Source of the DNA: Desulfitobacterium dehalogenans ATCC 51507
GTDB taxonomy: Bacteria; Bacillota; Desulfitobacteriia; Desulfitobacteriales; Desulfitobacteriaceae
Length of the DNA stretch: 64,000 nt
Assembly: GCF_000243155.2 (NCBI RefSeq)
Contig: NC_018017.1
Location: forward strand, 2,914,001 to 2,978,000
Direction: 5' to 3'
The notes beneath the pieces are model-generated. The model did not search any database. It saw only the letters and a program-made list of their open reading frames with translations, and was not told the DNA's origin. The translations under genes and the position numbers were made by a program. This document shows, piece after piece, positions 40,377 to 48,828 of this stretch; positions within the stretch are counted from its first letter, which is position 1; the number at the start of each line of letters is the position of its first letter.

Positions 40377-40976
40377 CTACCCTTCCGTTATAATGATCTG
40401 TTCCCTGGGCATCTGCATAAAGACAGCTACTTTATCCCGGATTTCCAGAGCTGCTGCCGACAATACCGGCTCCTTATCCGACTTGGGCTCATCCATGCTG
40501 ATCACAATGTCTTCAATAGGTTGGATTCCCTGTTCCTCGGGATCCAAATGAATCATAATCCGGTTGATGCGAGGTATATCTGTCAATCCTCTTGAGCCTT
40601 CAGCCAAATCCACGTTCACCTGAAGCTCCTTAACTCCCTCAATTCCGACGCTTAAGGCTTTAATCTGGTTGACGACGATGGCTTTGTACTGCTCTTGCAC
40701 TGCATTGGTACCGATGGTCTCGCCCTCTTCCCCAGAGGCAAGAACCGCCAACTCCTGGGCGGAGCTTTCGGTCCAAGCCGGTATTGTGCTCTCCATGGTC
40801 ATTCCCAATAATGAAGTAATGGGAGTAAGGATCGCCGAAATGACAAACAATCCCATAACCAGTTTGACGAAGCCCTTCATGGACTTATTAGGGAGCAGCA
40901 TCTCCAGAAAGCTTGCCAAAAGCAAGATGATAGCTAAATTGCGAACAAGAGTTTGTAAACTCTCCAAAAACCTCAC
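40377..40976 (-). CDS. spoIIIAF: Stage III sporulation protein SpoIIIAF
   Basis: 199 residues. Two N-terminal membrane helices (about 7-28 and 33-55, MKGFVKLVMGLFVISAILTP) are followed by a soluble domain with QVNVDLAEGSRGL. It is a component of the SpoIIIA channel complex. The last codons (ITEG) are intact, but the stop falls at the very edge of the structured insertion. The gap to spoIIIAE is 4 bp. Confidence 0.94.
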   Translation of the reverse strand: MRFLESLQTLVRNLAIILLLASFLEMLLPNKSMKGFVKLVMGLFVISAILTPITSLLGMTMESTIPAWTESSAQELAVLASGEEGETIGTNAVQEQYKAIVVNQIKALSVGIEGVKELQVNVDLAEGSRGLTDIPRINRIMIHLDPEEQGIQPIEDIVISMDEPKSDKEPVLSAAALEIRDKVAVFMQMPREQIIITEG

Positions 40977-40980
40977 CCCC

Positions 40981-42150
40981 CTACCGCAGCATTACTGTTA
41001 AATTGCCGGACCCCACCACCACGGTAATGGCCATAAAGAACATGATCGCTACAGAGGCTACGGATGCAAAAATAAAGATCAAACTCTTGGACATTTCTTG
41101 AAGGGTATCCGCTAATTCCTTTTGTCCAAGAGGTTCAATCAAAGCCGAGGAGATTTTAAAAACCAGAATCATGGCGACCAGCTTAACCACCGGACCTAAA
41201 CAAATTAAAGCCAGGGCGATAATGGCTACGATCCCTAAAGCATTTTTTAACAAGAGTCCTGAAGTAACCACCAATTCCACTGCATCTTTAAAGAATTTAC
41301 CCACCACAGGGATCAGGTCTGCGGAGTATTTTGCTGTACGCAGAACCACTCCATCAGCCACTCCTCCCGTAACCCCTTGAACCGCCATGACTCCAATGAA
41401 GACGGTTAGGATAATACCTAAGCTTAATTTTCCGGTAAACTCCAGGAGGCCGGCTAGTCTGCTGAGTTTGAATTCGTTGGAAATATGATTAAAGAGTTTC
41501 AGTACTGCAGCTAAAAAGAACAAGGGTAAGGCTACAGTTTTGATTAAGGTAGCCAAAAAGGTCAAGCTGCCTAATACTATAGGCTTGAATAAGGCGGCAG
41601 TGGTCAAATTTCCCATAGCCACCAGCATGGTCATCATGACCGGGAGGAGGGTCTGCATGAACCCTGTCATGGTTTGAATGGAATCAGAGGCCACTTTTAT
41701 GGCTATTTGGAAGGTGGCCAGGGCAATCCCCATCAGCACTAAATAAGCAAGAATCTGAGCCATTTTTCCCACTTCACCGCTAAATGCCGATTGAAGTTGT
41801 TGAAGAACAGCGGTCAATACAGCCAGAATTAAGAGCTTTCCGATTAAGGGAGCACTCTCGAGAATCTCTTTTCCTAATAAAGCGAGCAGTGTTCTGCCAA
41901 TCTCCACAGGGTGAAGATTAATATTACCTTGGCGCAGGTCATCAAAGAGTTTAGCTAAGGAAAAATTGGGCAAAGACTCCTGAACATCCCGATCAATCTG
42001 CTCCAGAAATCCCCGAACTTCTGTCAGATCCACTTGAACGGCAAGGTCTGCCGAAGGTTCAGTGATTTCTCCTTCAGCATAAACCAAGGAGGGAGTTGTC
42101 CCATTTCCTATGAAAAAAAAGAAAAGAAAGATTAGAATTACTCGCTGCAT
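40981..42150 (-). CDS. spoIIIAE: Stage III sporulation protein SpoIIIAE
   Basis: 389-residue polytopic membrane protein. An N-terminal signal-like segment (about 1-20) precedes a domain with DVQESLPNFSLAKLFDDLRQGNINLHP (in parts) and several membrane helices (LILAVLTAVLQQL, MTMLVAMGNLTTAALFKPIVLG, and GIVAIIALALICLGPVVKLVAMILV shown in part). It is probably the export-gate-like core of the SpoIIIA channel. Confidence 0.95.
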   Translation of the reverse strand: MQRVILIFLFFFFIGNGTTPSLVYAEGEITEPSADLAVQVDLTEVRGFLEQIDRDVQESLPNFSLAKLFDDLRQGNINLHPVEIGRTLLALLGKEILESAPLIGKLLILAVLTAVLQQLQSAFSGEVGKMAQILAYLVLMGIALATFQIAIKVASDSIQTMTGFMQTLLPVMMTMLVAMGNLTTAALFKPIVLGSLTFLATLIKTVALPLFFLAAVLKLFNHISNEFKLSRLAGLLEFTGKLSLGIILTVFIGVMAVQGVTGGVADGVVLRTAKYSADLIPVVGKFFKDAVELVVTSGLLLKNALGIVAIIALALICLGPVVKLVAMILVFKISSALIEPLGQKELADTLQEMSKSLIFIFASVASVAIMFFMAITVVVGSGNLTVMLR

Positions 42151-42159
42151 TTTTTCACC

Positions 42160-42546
42160 TCACGGCACAAGTCGCATAACGGACTCCAGTATCGCTACGA
42201 TAATAGGAATCGCCAGAACTAAGACCCCCACTTTGGCGGCGATCTCTATTTTAGTTGCAAGGGCTTTTTCTCCCGCATCCCTACAGATATCAGCACCAAA
42301 TTCCGCCAGATAGGCGACCCCAACAATTTTTAAGACAATAATCAAGTAGTAAGAGCTAATATTGGCCTGATCCGCAAGATTCTGCAGTAAATCGATGACG
42401 ATCTTGATTTTGTCCAGAATCAGGGTAAAGATAATGACTCCGGTCAATATTGTCAATTGAAGGGCAATTTCTTTGCGTAATTCTTTTAAAACCACCCCGA
42501 TAATGGCTACCACTAAGGCAATTCCTACAATCTGCCATATCTCCAC
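42160..42546 (-). CDS. spoIIIAD: Stage III sporulation protein SpoIIIAD
   Basis: 128 residues with three to four hydrophobic helices, including a first one with IVGIALVVAIIGVVLKELRKEIA, a second LTGVIIFTLILDKI and a C-terminal VGVLVLAIPIIVAIL. It is paralogous to SpoIIIAC upstream. Gaps are 9 bp to AE and 12 bp to AC. Confidence 0.94.
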   Translation of the reverse strand: MEIWQIVGIALVVAIIGVVLKELRKEIALQLTILTGVIIFTLILDKIKIVIDLLQNLADQANISSYYLIIVLKIVGVAYLAEFGADICRDAGEKALATKIEIAAKVGVLVLAIPIIVAILESVMRLVP

Positions 42547-42558
42547 ATTCAGACCTCC

Positions 42559-42765
42559 CTAATAGATCTGAAATACACTGCGTACAAGGTTAAAAAGGTC
42601 AGCCACAGCCTGAACTACAATATAGAGAACGACCACAACCCCTGCCAAAACGGTAAGCTGTGCAATATCTTTGCGGTTGGCCTGCTCCAGAACCATGACG
42701 AGAACTCCCACCAGAAGCCCGATTCCCGCTATTTTCATCACCATGTAAAAATCCATATTCTCCAC
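42559..42765 (-). CDS. spoIIIAC: Stage III sporulation protein SpoIIIAC
   Basis: 68-residue two-helix membrane protein (IAGIGLLVGVLVMVLEQANRKD and LTVLAGVVVVLYIVVQAVADL), typical of SpoIIIAC in size and position. Related to SpoIIIAD. Confidence 0.94.
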   Translation of the reverse strand: MENMDFYMVMKIAGIGLLVGVLVMVLEQANRKDIAQLTVLAGVVVVLYIVVQAVADLFNLVRSVFQIY

Positions 42766-42774
42766 CTCATCTGC

Positions 42775-43284
42775 CTAAATTAAGAAGAGAACTACAGCGG
42801 CTCCCCCCAAAAATCCGAGATAGGACCACATCTTGGCTTGTTTCTCAGACCATTGGGCTGCATGTTCTTTAACAAGAGAAACTTGTTGTTTGACCAACTC
42901 TATTTGCTTATGCTGTTCTTGACGATCAGAGCGTCCCAGGCCTTTACCTGCGTCTTTTATCACCTGCCAATCCTCAGTCTTTAAGCAAAAATTCTTCTTT
43001 TGGTGTTCAATAGTAGCATTCCAGGCATCATAGGCCCCTTCTCCTTTATGCAGCCGTTCAGCTAATTCTGCAAAAAAACCGGACCATGCTCCGTCCGTCC
43101 TGTCCTTTAAAATTGAAAAAGCCTCCGGCAAGGGAGTATTCCCCCAAAAGATTTCCGTATCAAGAAGGGTTAGAGCCGTCAGGAACTCCCTCAATTCCAC
43201 CGGCCTTTTGCGGATGCGGGCGGCACTATAGAGCCCTAAACTTCCGCAACCCATAATCATTAAAAAAGCACCCACCCAAATCAA
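42775..43284 (-). CDS. spoIIIAB: Stage III sporulation protein SpoIIIAB
   Basis: 169 residues. N-terminal membrane helix (about 2-20), a helical soluble middle (ELREFLTALTLLDTEIFWGNTPLPEAF) and a C-terminal helix (YLGFLGGAAVVLFLI). The layout resembles GspF/T2SF-type proteins, consistent with the idea that SpoIIIAA-AB are a secretion-type motor and platform. It overlaps spoIIIAA by 4 bp. Confidence 0.94.
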   Translation of the reverse strand: MIWVGAFLMIMGCGSLGLYSAARIRKRPVELREFLTALTLLDTEIFWGNTPLPEAFSILKDRTDGAWSGFFAELAERLHKGEGAYDAWNATIEHQKKNFCLKTEDWQVIKDAGKGLGRSDRQEQHKQIELVKQQVSLVKEHAAQWSEKQAKMWSYLGFLGGAAVVLFLI

Positions 43285-44360
43285 AGATCATTCCCCCTTA
43301 CCATCCCTAAATGGCTCTTATGCATTTGCTCCAAAATGATAATCTCTTCCACGGTTCCGGGCCCTTGGCGGCGACTGAGTACAACCACCCGTTCAAAAAC
43401 CCCGAGCTCGAACAAAGACCTTAGGGTGGGACGTTTCAATGCCTCGTCCATATTGGATGCATGGGCGGTACTTAAAATTTTTACCCCCGTTCTCAAAGCA
43501 TCCAAGACAGCCTCCACATCTTCAGGATGCCCTAGCTCATCCACGGCCACCACCTGAGGAGCCATGGAGCGGATGAGCATGTTGATGCCCATGCGTTTGG
43601 GACAGCCATCCAGAATATCGGTACGGCACCCTAAGTTATAAGCAGGAATCCCCTGCCACATACCGGCCAGTTCTCTCCGTTCATCTACCACCCCTACAGT
43701 CTGCCCCGGCAGGTTTAGTCCAGGACTGCCATCGCTGAGTCTTCGGATTAAATCTCTCAGCAGGGTGGTCTTCCCTCCTCGTGGAGGTGAAAGAATTAAA
43801 GTATGATGCAAAGCCCCTTCTTTCGTTAAAAGCTTTGGTAAAATAAGCTCTGCCCTGCCTTCAACGGCCTTGGCCAAGCGGATATTCAAAGCTGAAATAT
43901 GCTTCAGAGTCTGTACTTCCCCGTTCTTCATGATAGCTTCACCCGTGATCCCAACCCGATGCCCCCCAGGCAGAGTGATAAACCCCTGTTTCATTTCCTC
44001 CTCGGCAGCATATAGGGAGCTTTGAGTCATGCGTTCCAAGGCTTGCAAAACATCTTCCCGCTGAACCCGATACCCTTTTTCTGCTGCAACAACTCTACCC
44101 TGTCCATCAATGAACAGTTCTTTATGATGACCCCGGATCAAAAGGGGCCGATTGACGCGCAAGCGGATTTCTTCCATATCTTTGAAAGCCATAGCATGAA
44201 TCTGCATGAAAATATGAGCGAGATTGTTTCCGAACCAACGTCCAAAATCCTCCAGGGACTTTTTTTCTTCCTCTTTCTCCTGATTTACAGAAAAAGTTAT
44301 CGATTTGGATTTGAGTTCAGGATTGGGTTTCGCGGAATGTAAGGTATAACGCAGCGACAC
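43281..44360 (-). CDS. spoIIIAA: Stage III sporulation ATPase SpoIIIAA
   Basis: Secretion-type ATPase of the mother cell channel. The start is GTG 44360, eight bases from GGGGG, giving 359 residues. That is about 50 longer than the Bacillus protein because of an N-terminal extension. Walker A LSPPRGGKTTLLRDLIRRLSDG, then VGVVDERRELAGMWQG and the Walker B-like VVAVDELGHPEDVEAV. First gene of spoIIIAA-AH. Expected to be sigma-E controlled, but I did not identify a clear promoter. Confidence 0.95.
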   Translation of the reverse strand: MSLRYTLHSAKPNPELKSKSITFSVNQEKEEEKKSLEDFGRWFGNNLAHIFMQIHAMAFKDMEEIRLRVNRPLLIRGHHKELFIDGQGRVVAAEKGYRVQREDVLQALERMTQSSLYAAEEEMKQGFITLPGGHRVGITGEAIMKNGEVQTLKHISALNIRLAKAVEGRAELILPKLLTKEGALHHTLILSPPRGGKTTLLRDLIRRLSDGSPGLNLPGQTVGVVDERRELAGMWQGIPAYNLGCRTDILDGCPKRMGINMLIRSMAPQVVAVDELGHPEDVEAVLDALRTGVKILSTAHASNMDEALKRPTLRSLFELGVFERVVVLSRRQGPGTVEEIIILEQMHKSHLGMVRGNDL

Positions 44361-44466
44361 GGTGTTGTCCCCCTTTGTTAAAAAGGTATGTCTGTACCTA
44401 AAGTTTTAGACATGCTTTTCGTACTCCCCGCCAAAAAACTTGTCCATGGGCAGTCACCTTTTTCAG

Positions 44467-44511
44467 GAAAAAAAAGAGACCCGATTGCCTATCCAGGCTC
44501 ATCGAGTCTCT
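44467..44511 (-). terminator. RNase J gene terminator
   Basis: AGAGAC/GTCTCT outer stem with inner CGAT/ATCG pairs and eight Ts on the minus strand. Confidence 0.8.
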
Positions 44512-44581
44512 TTGCTGTCACAACAAGCACCTTGGTCCGGAGGACCACTTTATCAGTTCCCTTGGTTCCCAGCCATAGCTC

Positions 44582-46240
44582 CTAAAACTGGAGGAGCACA
44601 GGTAGGATCATGGGCCTTCTGCGGGTTTTATCCCAAAGGTATTGACTTAAGGATTCATGGATGGACCCTCGGAGAACTCCCCATTCCCAGCGCTCTTTGC
44701 TGATCTGAGCTTCGATACTGGCCGCGACAACCTTCTTTGCCCCCTCCACCAGTTCCTCTGCCTCCTTCATAAAAGTAAAGCCGCGGGAGATAATATCCGG
44801 TCCTGACACCAATGTGGTAGGAGATCCTTTACTAAGTGCCGCCACTACCACTACCACTCCATCCTGGGAGAGCTGCTGACGATCCCTGAGGACGATCTGC
44901 CCCACATCACCAATCCCCAATCCATCCACAAAAACGCTGCCGGATTCCACCCGTTCGGCACATTCCATCTTATCCGTATCCAGAAGAACACGAGTTCCAA
45001 TCTGAGTTATGGCAATCTTTTGATCATCATAACCCATAAGATTGCCAATCTTGCGGAAGGCCACCTGATGTCTTACTTCACCATGGTGAGGAATTAAAAA
45101 TCTCGGCCGGGTTAAGCGAATGATGAGCTTAATCTCCTCTTGATTGGCGTGTCCGGAGACATGAACCAATCCCATATCCTTCGTAATGACCTCTGCTCCT
45201 ATCTGGAACAGATGATTGATCGTTCTTCCAATGAGTTTTTCATTCCCTGGAACAGGTGTGGCTGAGATAACTACAGTGTCCCCTGCCGAAACATTCACCT
45301 GACGGTGACTTCCGGTAGCCATCCGTGTCAAAGCCGCCAAGGGTTCTCCCTGGCTGCCCGTGGTTAGGATAAGTAAACGGGATGGTGATATCTCATTCAC
45401 TGAACCGGGATCAATCAGCATATCCGGATCAGGAAAGTGGAGATACCCTAGTTCCTTGGCAGTGGCCACTACCGCTTCCATACTCCGGCCTACCACGCAT
45501 ACCTTCCGCTTAAGTATGGCCGCTGCCTCAAGTGCTTGTTGTATACGATGAACATTGGATGCAAAGGTAGCCATAATTATTTTTCCTTCAGCCCTGGAGA
45601 AAGCATCCCTCAAAGTTTTCCCCACAACCTTCTCTGAAATGGTGGAGCCGCTGCGCTCTGCATTGGTAGAATCACAGAGCAGCGCCAAAACTCCTTCCTG
45701 ACCCCAGGCTGCCAACCTTCCTAAATCCATCTCCTGACCATCAATGGGAGTATAATCCACTTTAAAATCCCCGGTGTATACCACTCGTCCTATGGGAGTC
45801 AGAATTCCATATCCTACGGCATCCGGTACACTATGGGTTACCCTAAAGGCTTCGACCTCGAAGTCCCTCATCTTAACAGGCTCCCCTGGATTAATGATCC
45901 TCAGTAAATTTTCCGGGTATCCGCCACGTTCTCTTAGCTTAGCCCGAACCAAACCCATGGTGAGCTTAGTGCCGTAAACGGGGGCTTCTAATTTAGGCAG
46001 AATAAAGGGCAGACCGCCAATATGATCTTCGTGGCCATGGGTAATGAAGATACCTTGAATTTTGCTCTTCCGTTTCTCTAAATAAGTAATATCCGGTATA
46101 ACAAGATCGATTCCTAAAAGTTCATCGTCGGGAAATTTAACCCCACCGTCAATGACAATAATGGAATCTCCAAATTCAAATACCAAGAGATTTTTGCCGA
46201 TTTCACCGGTTCCCCCTAAAGGGATAATACTTAACTTCAT
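44582..46240 (-). CDS. rnjA: Ribonuclease J
   Basis: 552-residue metallo-beta-lactamase/beta-CASP ribonuclease with 5'-exo and endonuclease activity in mRNA and rRNA processing. Motifs are GTGEIGKN, the zinc site THGHEDHIGGLPF, THSVPDAVGYGI, YTGDFKVD and the beta-CASP segments LCDSTNAERSG, MATFASNVHRIQQ and HVSGHANQEEIKL. The C-terminal domain holds the PRRFMILP-like end (KTRRRPMILPVLLQF). It is flanked by efp and the spoIIIA operon. Confidence 0.95.
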   Translation of the reverse strand: MKLSIIPLGGTGEIGKNLLVFEFGDSIIVIDGGVKFPDDELLGIDLVIPDITYLEKRKSKIQGIFITHGHEDHIGGLPFILPKLEAPVYGTKLTMGLVRAKLRERGGYPENLLRIINPGEPVKMRDFEVEAFRVTHSVPDAVGYGILTPIGRVVYTGDFKVDYTPIDGQEMDLGRLAAWGQEGVLALLCDSTNAERSGSTISEKVVGKTLRDAFSRAEGKIIMATFASNVHRIQQALEAAAILKRKVCVVGRSMEAVVATAKELGYLHFPDPDMLIDPGSVNEISPSRLLILTTGSQGEPLAALTRMATGSHRQVNVSAGDTVVISATPVPGNEKLIGRTINHLFQIGAEVITKDMGLVHVSGHANQEEIKLIIRLTRPRFLIPHHGEVRHQVAFRKIGNLMGYDDQKIAITQIGTRVLLDTDKMECAERVESGSVFVDGLGIGDVGQIVLRDRQQLSQDGVVVVVAALSKGSPTTLVSGPDIISRGFTFMKEAEELVEGAKKVVAASIEAQISKERWEWGVLRGSIHESLSQYLWDKTRRRPMILPVLLQF

Positions 46241-46332
46241 ACAATAAAAACCCCCTCTGGTACACCTTTTCTAACAAAAGGGTTCCCTAAAGGAGGTATT
46301 ATGATTCGAGAATCTATGAAGATATGCTATCC

Positions 46333-46890
46333 TTAAGCCCGTTGGACATAGTTTCCTGTGCGGGTATCGATGATCAATTTTTCTCCTTCGTTGACAAAGA
46401 AAGGAACCTGAACCACTGCACCAGTCTCCAAAGTTGCCGGTTTGGAGCCGCCTGTAGCTGTATCGCCGCGAACACCGGGTTCAGTATGAGCAACCTCAAG
46501 AATTACGGTGTTAGGAAGGTCGACGCCAATGACAGTGCCGTTGAAGAAAAGGATACCTAAGTTCATATTCTCTTTAAGATATTTTACTCCATCACCGATT
46601 TGAGCCTCAGTCAAAGAGGTTTGCTCATAGGTCTCATTATCCATAGCCACGAAATGCTCGCCATCTTTATAGAGATATTGCATTTCGCGACGCTCCACAT
46701 GAGCCTTCGGCACTTTTTCACCTGCATTGAACTTCCGCTCGATAATACCGCCGGTTTTTACATTCTTCAATTTAGTTCTTACAAAAGCCGCACCTTTACC
46801 TGGCTTAACGTGCTGGAACTCAATAATTGTATACACATCATTGTCCACTTCGATTGTTAGACCCGTCTTAAATTCATTGGATGAAATCAT
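46333..46890 (-). CDS. efp: Elongation factor P
   Basis: 185 residues, three OB-like beta-barrels. It helps ribosomes make poly-proline bonds. Family features are [16 protein letters not shown], the modification-loop region [17 protein letters not shown] with the conserved Lys, [16 protein letters not shown] and the end [24 protein letters not shown] (in part). Upstream is aroQ. Confidence 0.97.
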   Translation of the reverse strand: MISSNEFKTGLTIEVDNDVYTIIEFQHVKPGKGAAFVRTKLKNVKTGGIIERKFNAGEKVPKAHVERREMQYLYKDGEHFVAMDNETYEQTSLTEAQIGDGVKYLKENMNLGILFFNGTVIGVDLPNTVILEVAHTEPGVRGDTATGGSKPATLETGAVVQVPFFVNEGEKLIIDTRTGNYVQRA

Positions 46891-47027
46891 AATTATCCTC
46901 CTAAATATTCATTTTTATTGTTGTTTAGCTTATCCCAATCGAACCAAATTTACTTCTTAATTGTCCTCACAGAGGATAAGTCGGCTAAGCTTGTGAACAA
47001 GCAAGCTTCCTATATAATGAACTTTCT

Positions 47028-47465
47028 TTAATTCTGTGTCAAGACCTCCAGGGCATAATCCAAGGCCAAACTATAGCTTTTTCCACCCAAGCCGGAAATT
47101 TGTCCACGGCAGACAGGAGCAATGACCGAGGTCTTTCGGAATTCTTCCCGGGCATGGATATTGGATAAATGAACCTCGATAGCCGGCACCTGAACGCTGG
47201 TTATGGCATCCCGTACAGCGTAGCTGTAATGGGTCCATGCTCCAGGATTAATAATCAGAAAGTCATCCGGTCCCATACTATGAATCCACTGAATTAACTC
47301 CCCTTCGAAGTTGGTCTGCTCCACCTGTATAGGAATTCCTACAGTTTGAGCCTTATGTATAAGTTCCTTGTTAATTTCTTCGAGAGTCTGAACCCCGTAT
47401 TTATCCGGCTCACGTCGTCCCAACAAATTCAAATTAGGGCCATGAAGCACCCAAATCTTTCCCAT
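47028..47465 (-). CDS. aroQ: 3-dehydroquinate dehydratase, type II
   Basis: Third shikimate-pathway step. I start at ATG 47465 (AAGGA site), 145 residues. VLHGPNLNLLGRREPDKYG with the catalytic Tyr loop, NFEGELIQWIH, INPGAWTHYSYAVRDAI and EVHLSNIHAREEFRKTSVIAPVCRGQISGLG (in parts) are all present. It lies apart from the other aro genes at 56-60 kb but on the same strand. Confidence 0.96.
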   Translation of the reverse strand: MGKIWVLHGPNLNLLGRREPDKYGVQTLEEINKELIHKAQTVGIPIQVEQTNFEGELIQWIHSMGPDDFLIINPGAWTHYSYAVRDAITSVQVPAIEVHLSNIHAREEFRKTSVIAPVCRGQISGLGGKSYSLALDYALEVLTQN

Positions 47466-47730
47466 AGTATTCACTTCCTTAATACACGCCGTACACCCCA
47501 GAATTTTATCATAATTTTCTTCTTTCCACCAGTGTCCACGACAAAAAAACGTAGAGATTGACCCTCAGAACATCCGAAAAGGAAGGTTTTTTCCCTTTCA
47601 GAATACCACAGAGGTCTCTCCCTACGGTTAGGTGTAAGATCATTTCTAAAAACGAATATTAGCATACGCCCAAAAAGTCATGATATTCTATTCTTTGCCA
47701 TATCAAGGGATTCCATCGGTCGTCAAATGA

Positions 47731-48303
47731 CTAAAAAATAGGCCGATCCTGCCGCACATCGGAGTAAAGCTCCCTGACTTGAGAAAGTTCCGGCGCTCCG
47801 CTATTATTCTGCTGAGCATTCTCTTGATTACCTTGGGTTGTAGCGCTATTCTGGGTTTCAGTGCGGGGCCGATCGCTCATTAAGCGGGGAGAATGAATGA
47901 GATTGACATTACTTAGCATAATCTGTACTTCACAGGGACCATTATCACCATAAGGCTGAATCTTACGTATTTCGGTTCTCGGTACTGTAAGATGAACTTC
48001 ATGAGGAATTCTACTTTCCCCTATCCGTTTGATTCTGAACTTTACTCCCTCGACTTCCATCTCCACTTCGTCAAGATGATCTCCCGAATACTCCATTCCC
48101 TGATGTGGTGTAATAACAGCATAGTGCTCATTCCCTCTGGGATTCGCCAATCGGGGAAGATAAACCTTCTGGCCAATTTGCAGATAATCCGGGTTCATCC
48201 CCGGATTGGCTAATTGCCACTCCTCACAGGTTCCCCCCCATCTTTGGGCAAGCCGGTAAAAGGTATCTCCCGGTTGAATCAGATAGTCTTCCACTGGGTC
48301 CAC
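47731..48303 (-). CDS. LysM-domain protein, probably spore or cell-wall associated
   Basis: 190 residues. An N-terminal LysM motif (YLIQPGDTFYRLAQRWGGTCEEWQLANPGMNP, in parts, about 7-40; ends VYLPRL) binds peptidoglycan or chitin-like glycans. A beta-rich middle segment follows, then a disordered Gln/Asn-rich tail (TQGNQENAQQNNSGAPE). There is no signal peptide, as in SafA-like spore coat proteins, so a mother-cell coat or cortex role is possible. It lies just after the pilus operon. Confidence 0.75.
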   Translation of the reverse strand: MDPVEDYLIQPGDTFYRLAQRWGGTCEEWQLANPGMNPDYLQIGQKVYLPRLANPRGNEHYAVITPHQGMEYSGDHLDEVEMEVEGVKFRIKRIGESRIPHEVHLTVPRTEIRKIQPYGDNGPCEVQIMLSNVNLIHSPRLMSDRPRTETQNSATTQGNQENAQQNNSGAPELSQVRELYSDVRQDRPIF

Positions 48304-48324
48304 CCCCTCTTACCCATCTTATGG

Positions 48325-48828
48325 TTAAGAGAGATTGTCAGGTTCAAGGAAAAAGAGCTTAAGGAGAATTTCTCCCCCATTCTCTTCTAAAACTACTTCT
48401 TCCACATGAATACCACCCCGGGGCATGGTTTCAATATGGGTTAATCCTCTCTCTATCTCTGCCCACGAGCCTTGCACCCGTAAACGAATTAATGCGAAGC
48501 GGAGAATAGATGGATTAACCTCTCCTTCAAGAATCCCTTCAAGATGATAAGAAAAGACCGTTAGCTTTTCATCCGTGAAACCCTTAACACATTCATCCAT
48601 GATCACAAGCAAATCATCCATCAGCAATGGATCTGAAGCAGCCTCTTTTGCCGAAGTCTGAAGGATAAGCCCTTCTATATGGCTTATCTCTTTGCGAAGA
48701 GCCCCAACCTCTTGTCGGCGAAGAACCAATATCCCACCAATCAGGCAGAGCACAATCACCAGGGTTAACAGGACGATATGGCTGAGCTTTGGGAGGTGTT
48801 TCCTCATGATCTCTTTCTTTTTAATCAT
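48325..48828 (-). CDS. PilO-like pilus assembly protein
   Basis: 167 residues. A short basic head, one membrane helix (about 17-36), a coiled-coil stretch (LRKEISHIEGLILQTSAK) and a C-terminal alpha/beta domain (LRFALIRLRVQGSWAEIERGLTHIETM). That is the layout of PilO, which partners with PilN in type IV pilus alignment complexes. It overlaps the PilM/PilN-like gene by 8 bp. Sequence similarity is weak, and context carries the call. Confidence 0.65.
   Translation of the reverse strand: MIKKKEIMRKHLPKLSHIVLLTLVIVLCLIGGILVLRRQEVGALRKEISHIEGLILQTSAKEAASDPLLMDDLLVIMDECVKGFTDEKLTVFSYHLEGILEGEVNPSILRFALIRLRVQGSWAEIERGLTHIETMPRGGIHVEEVVLEENGGEILLKLFFLEPDNLS

Noticed and set aside
46241-46332. T-box or attenuator before the RNase J gene
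   Set aside because: A short CCTTTT/AAAAGG hairpin is present, but no T-box sequence or terminator/antiterminator pair is visible.
47471-47665. 64-codon minus-strand ORF upstream of aroQ
   Set aside because: Basic, featureless peptide without a ribosome binding site; it reads through the aroQ leader.
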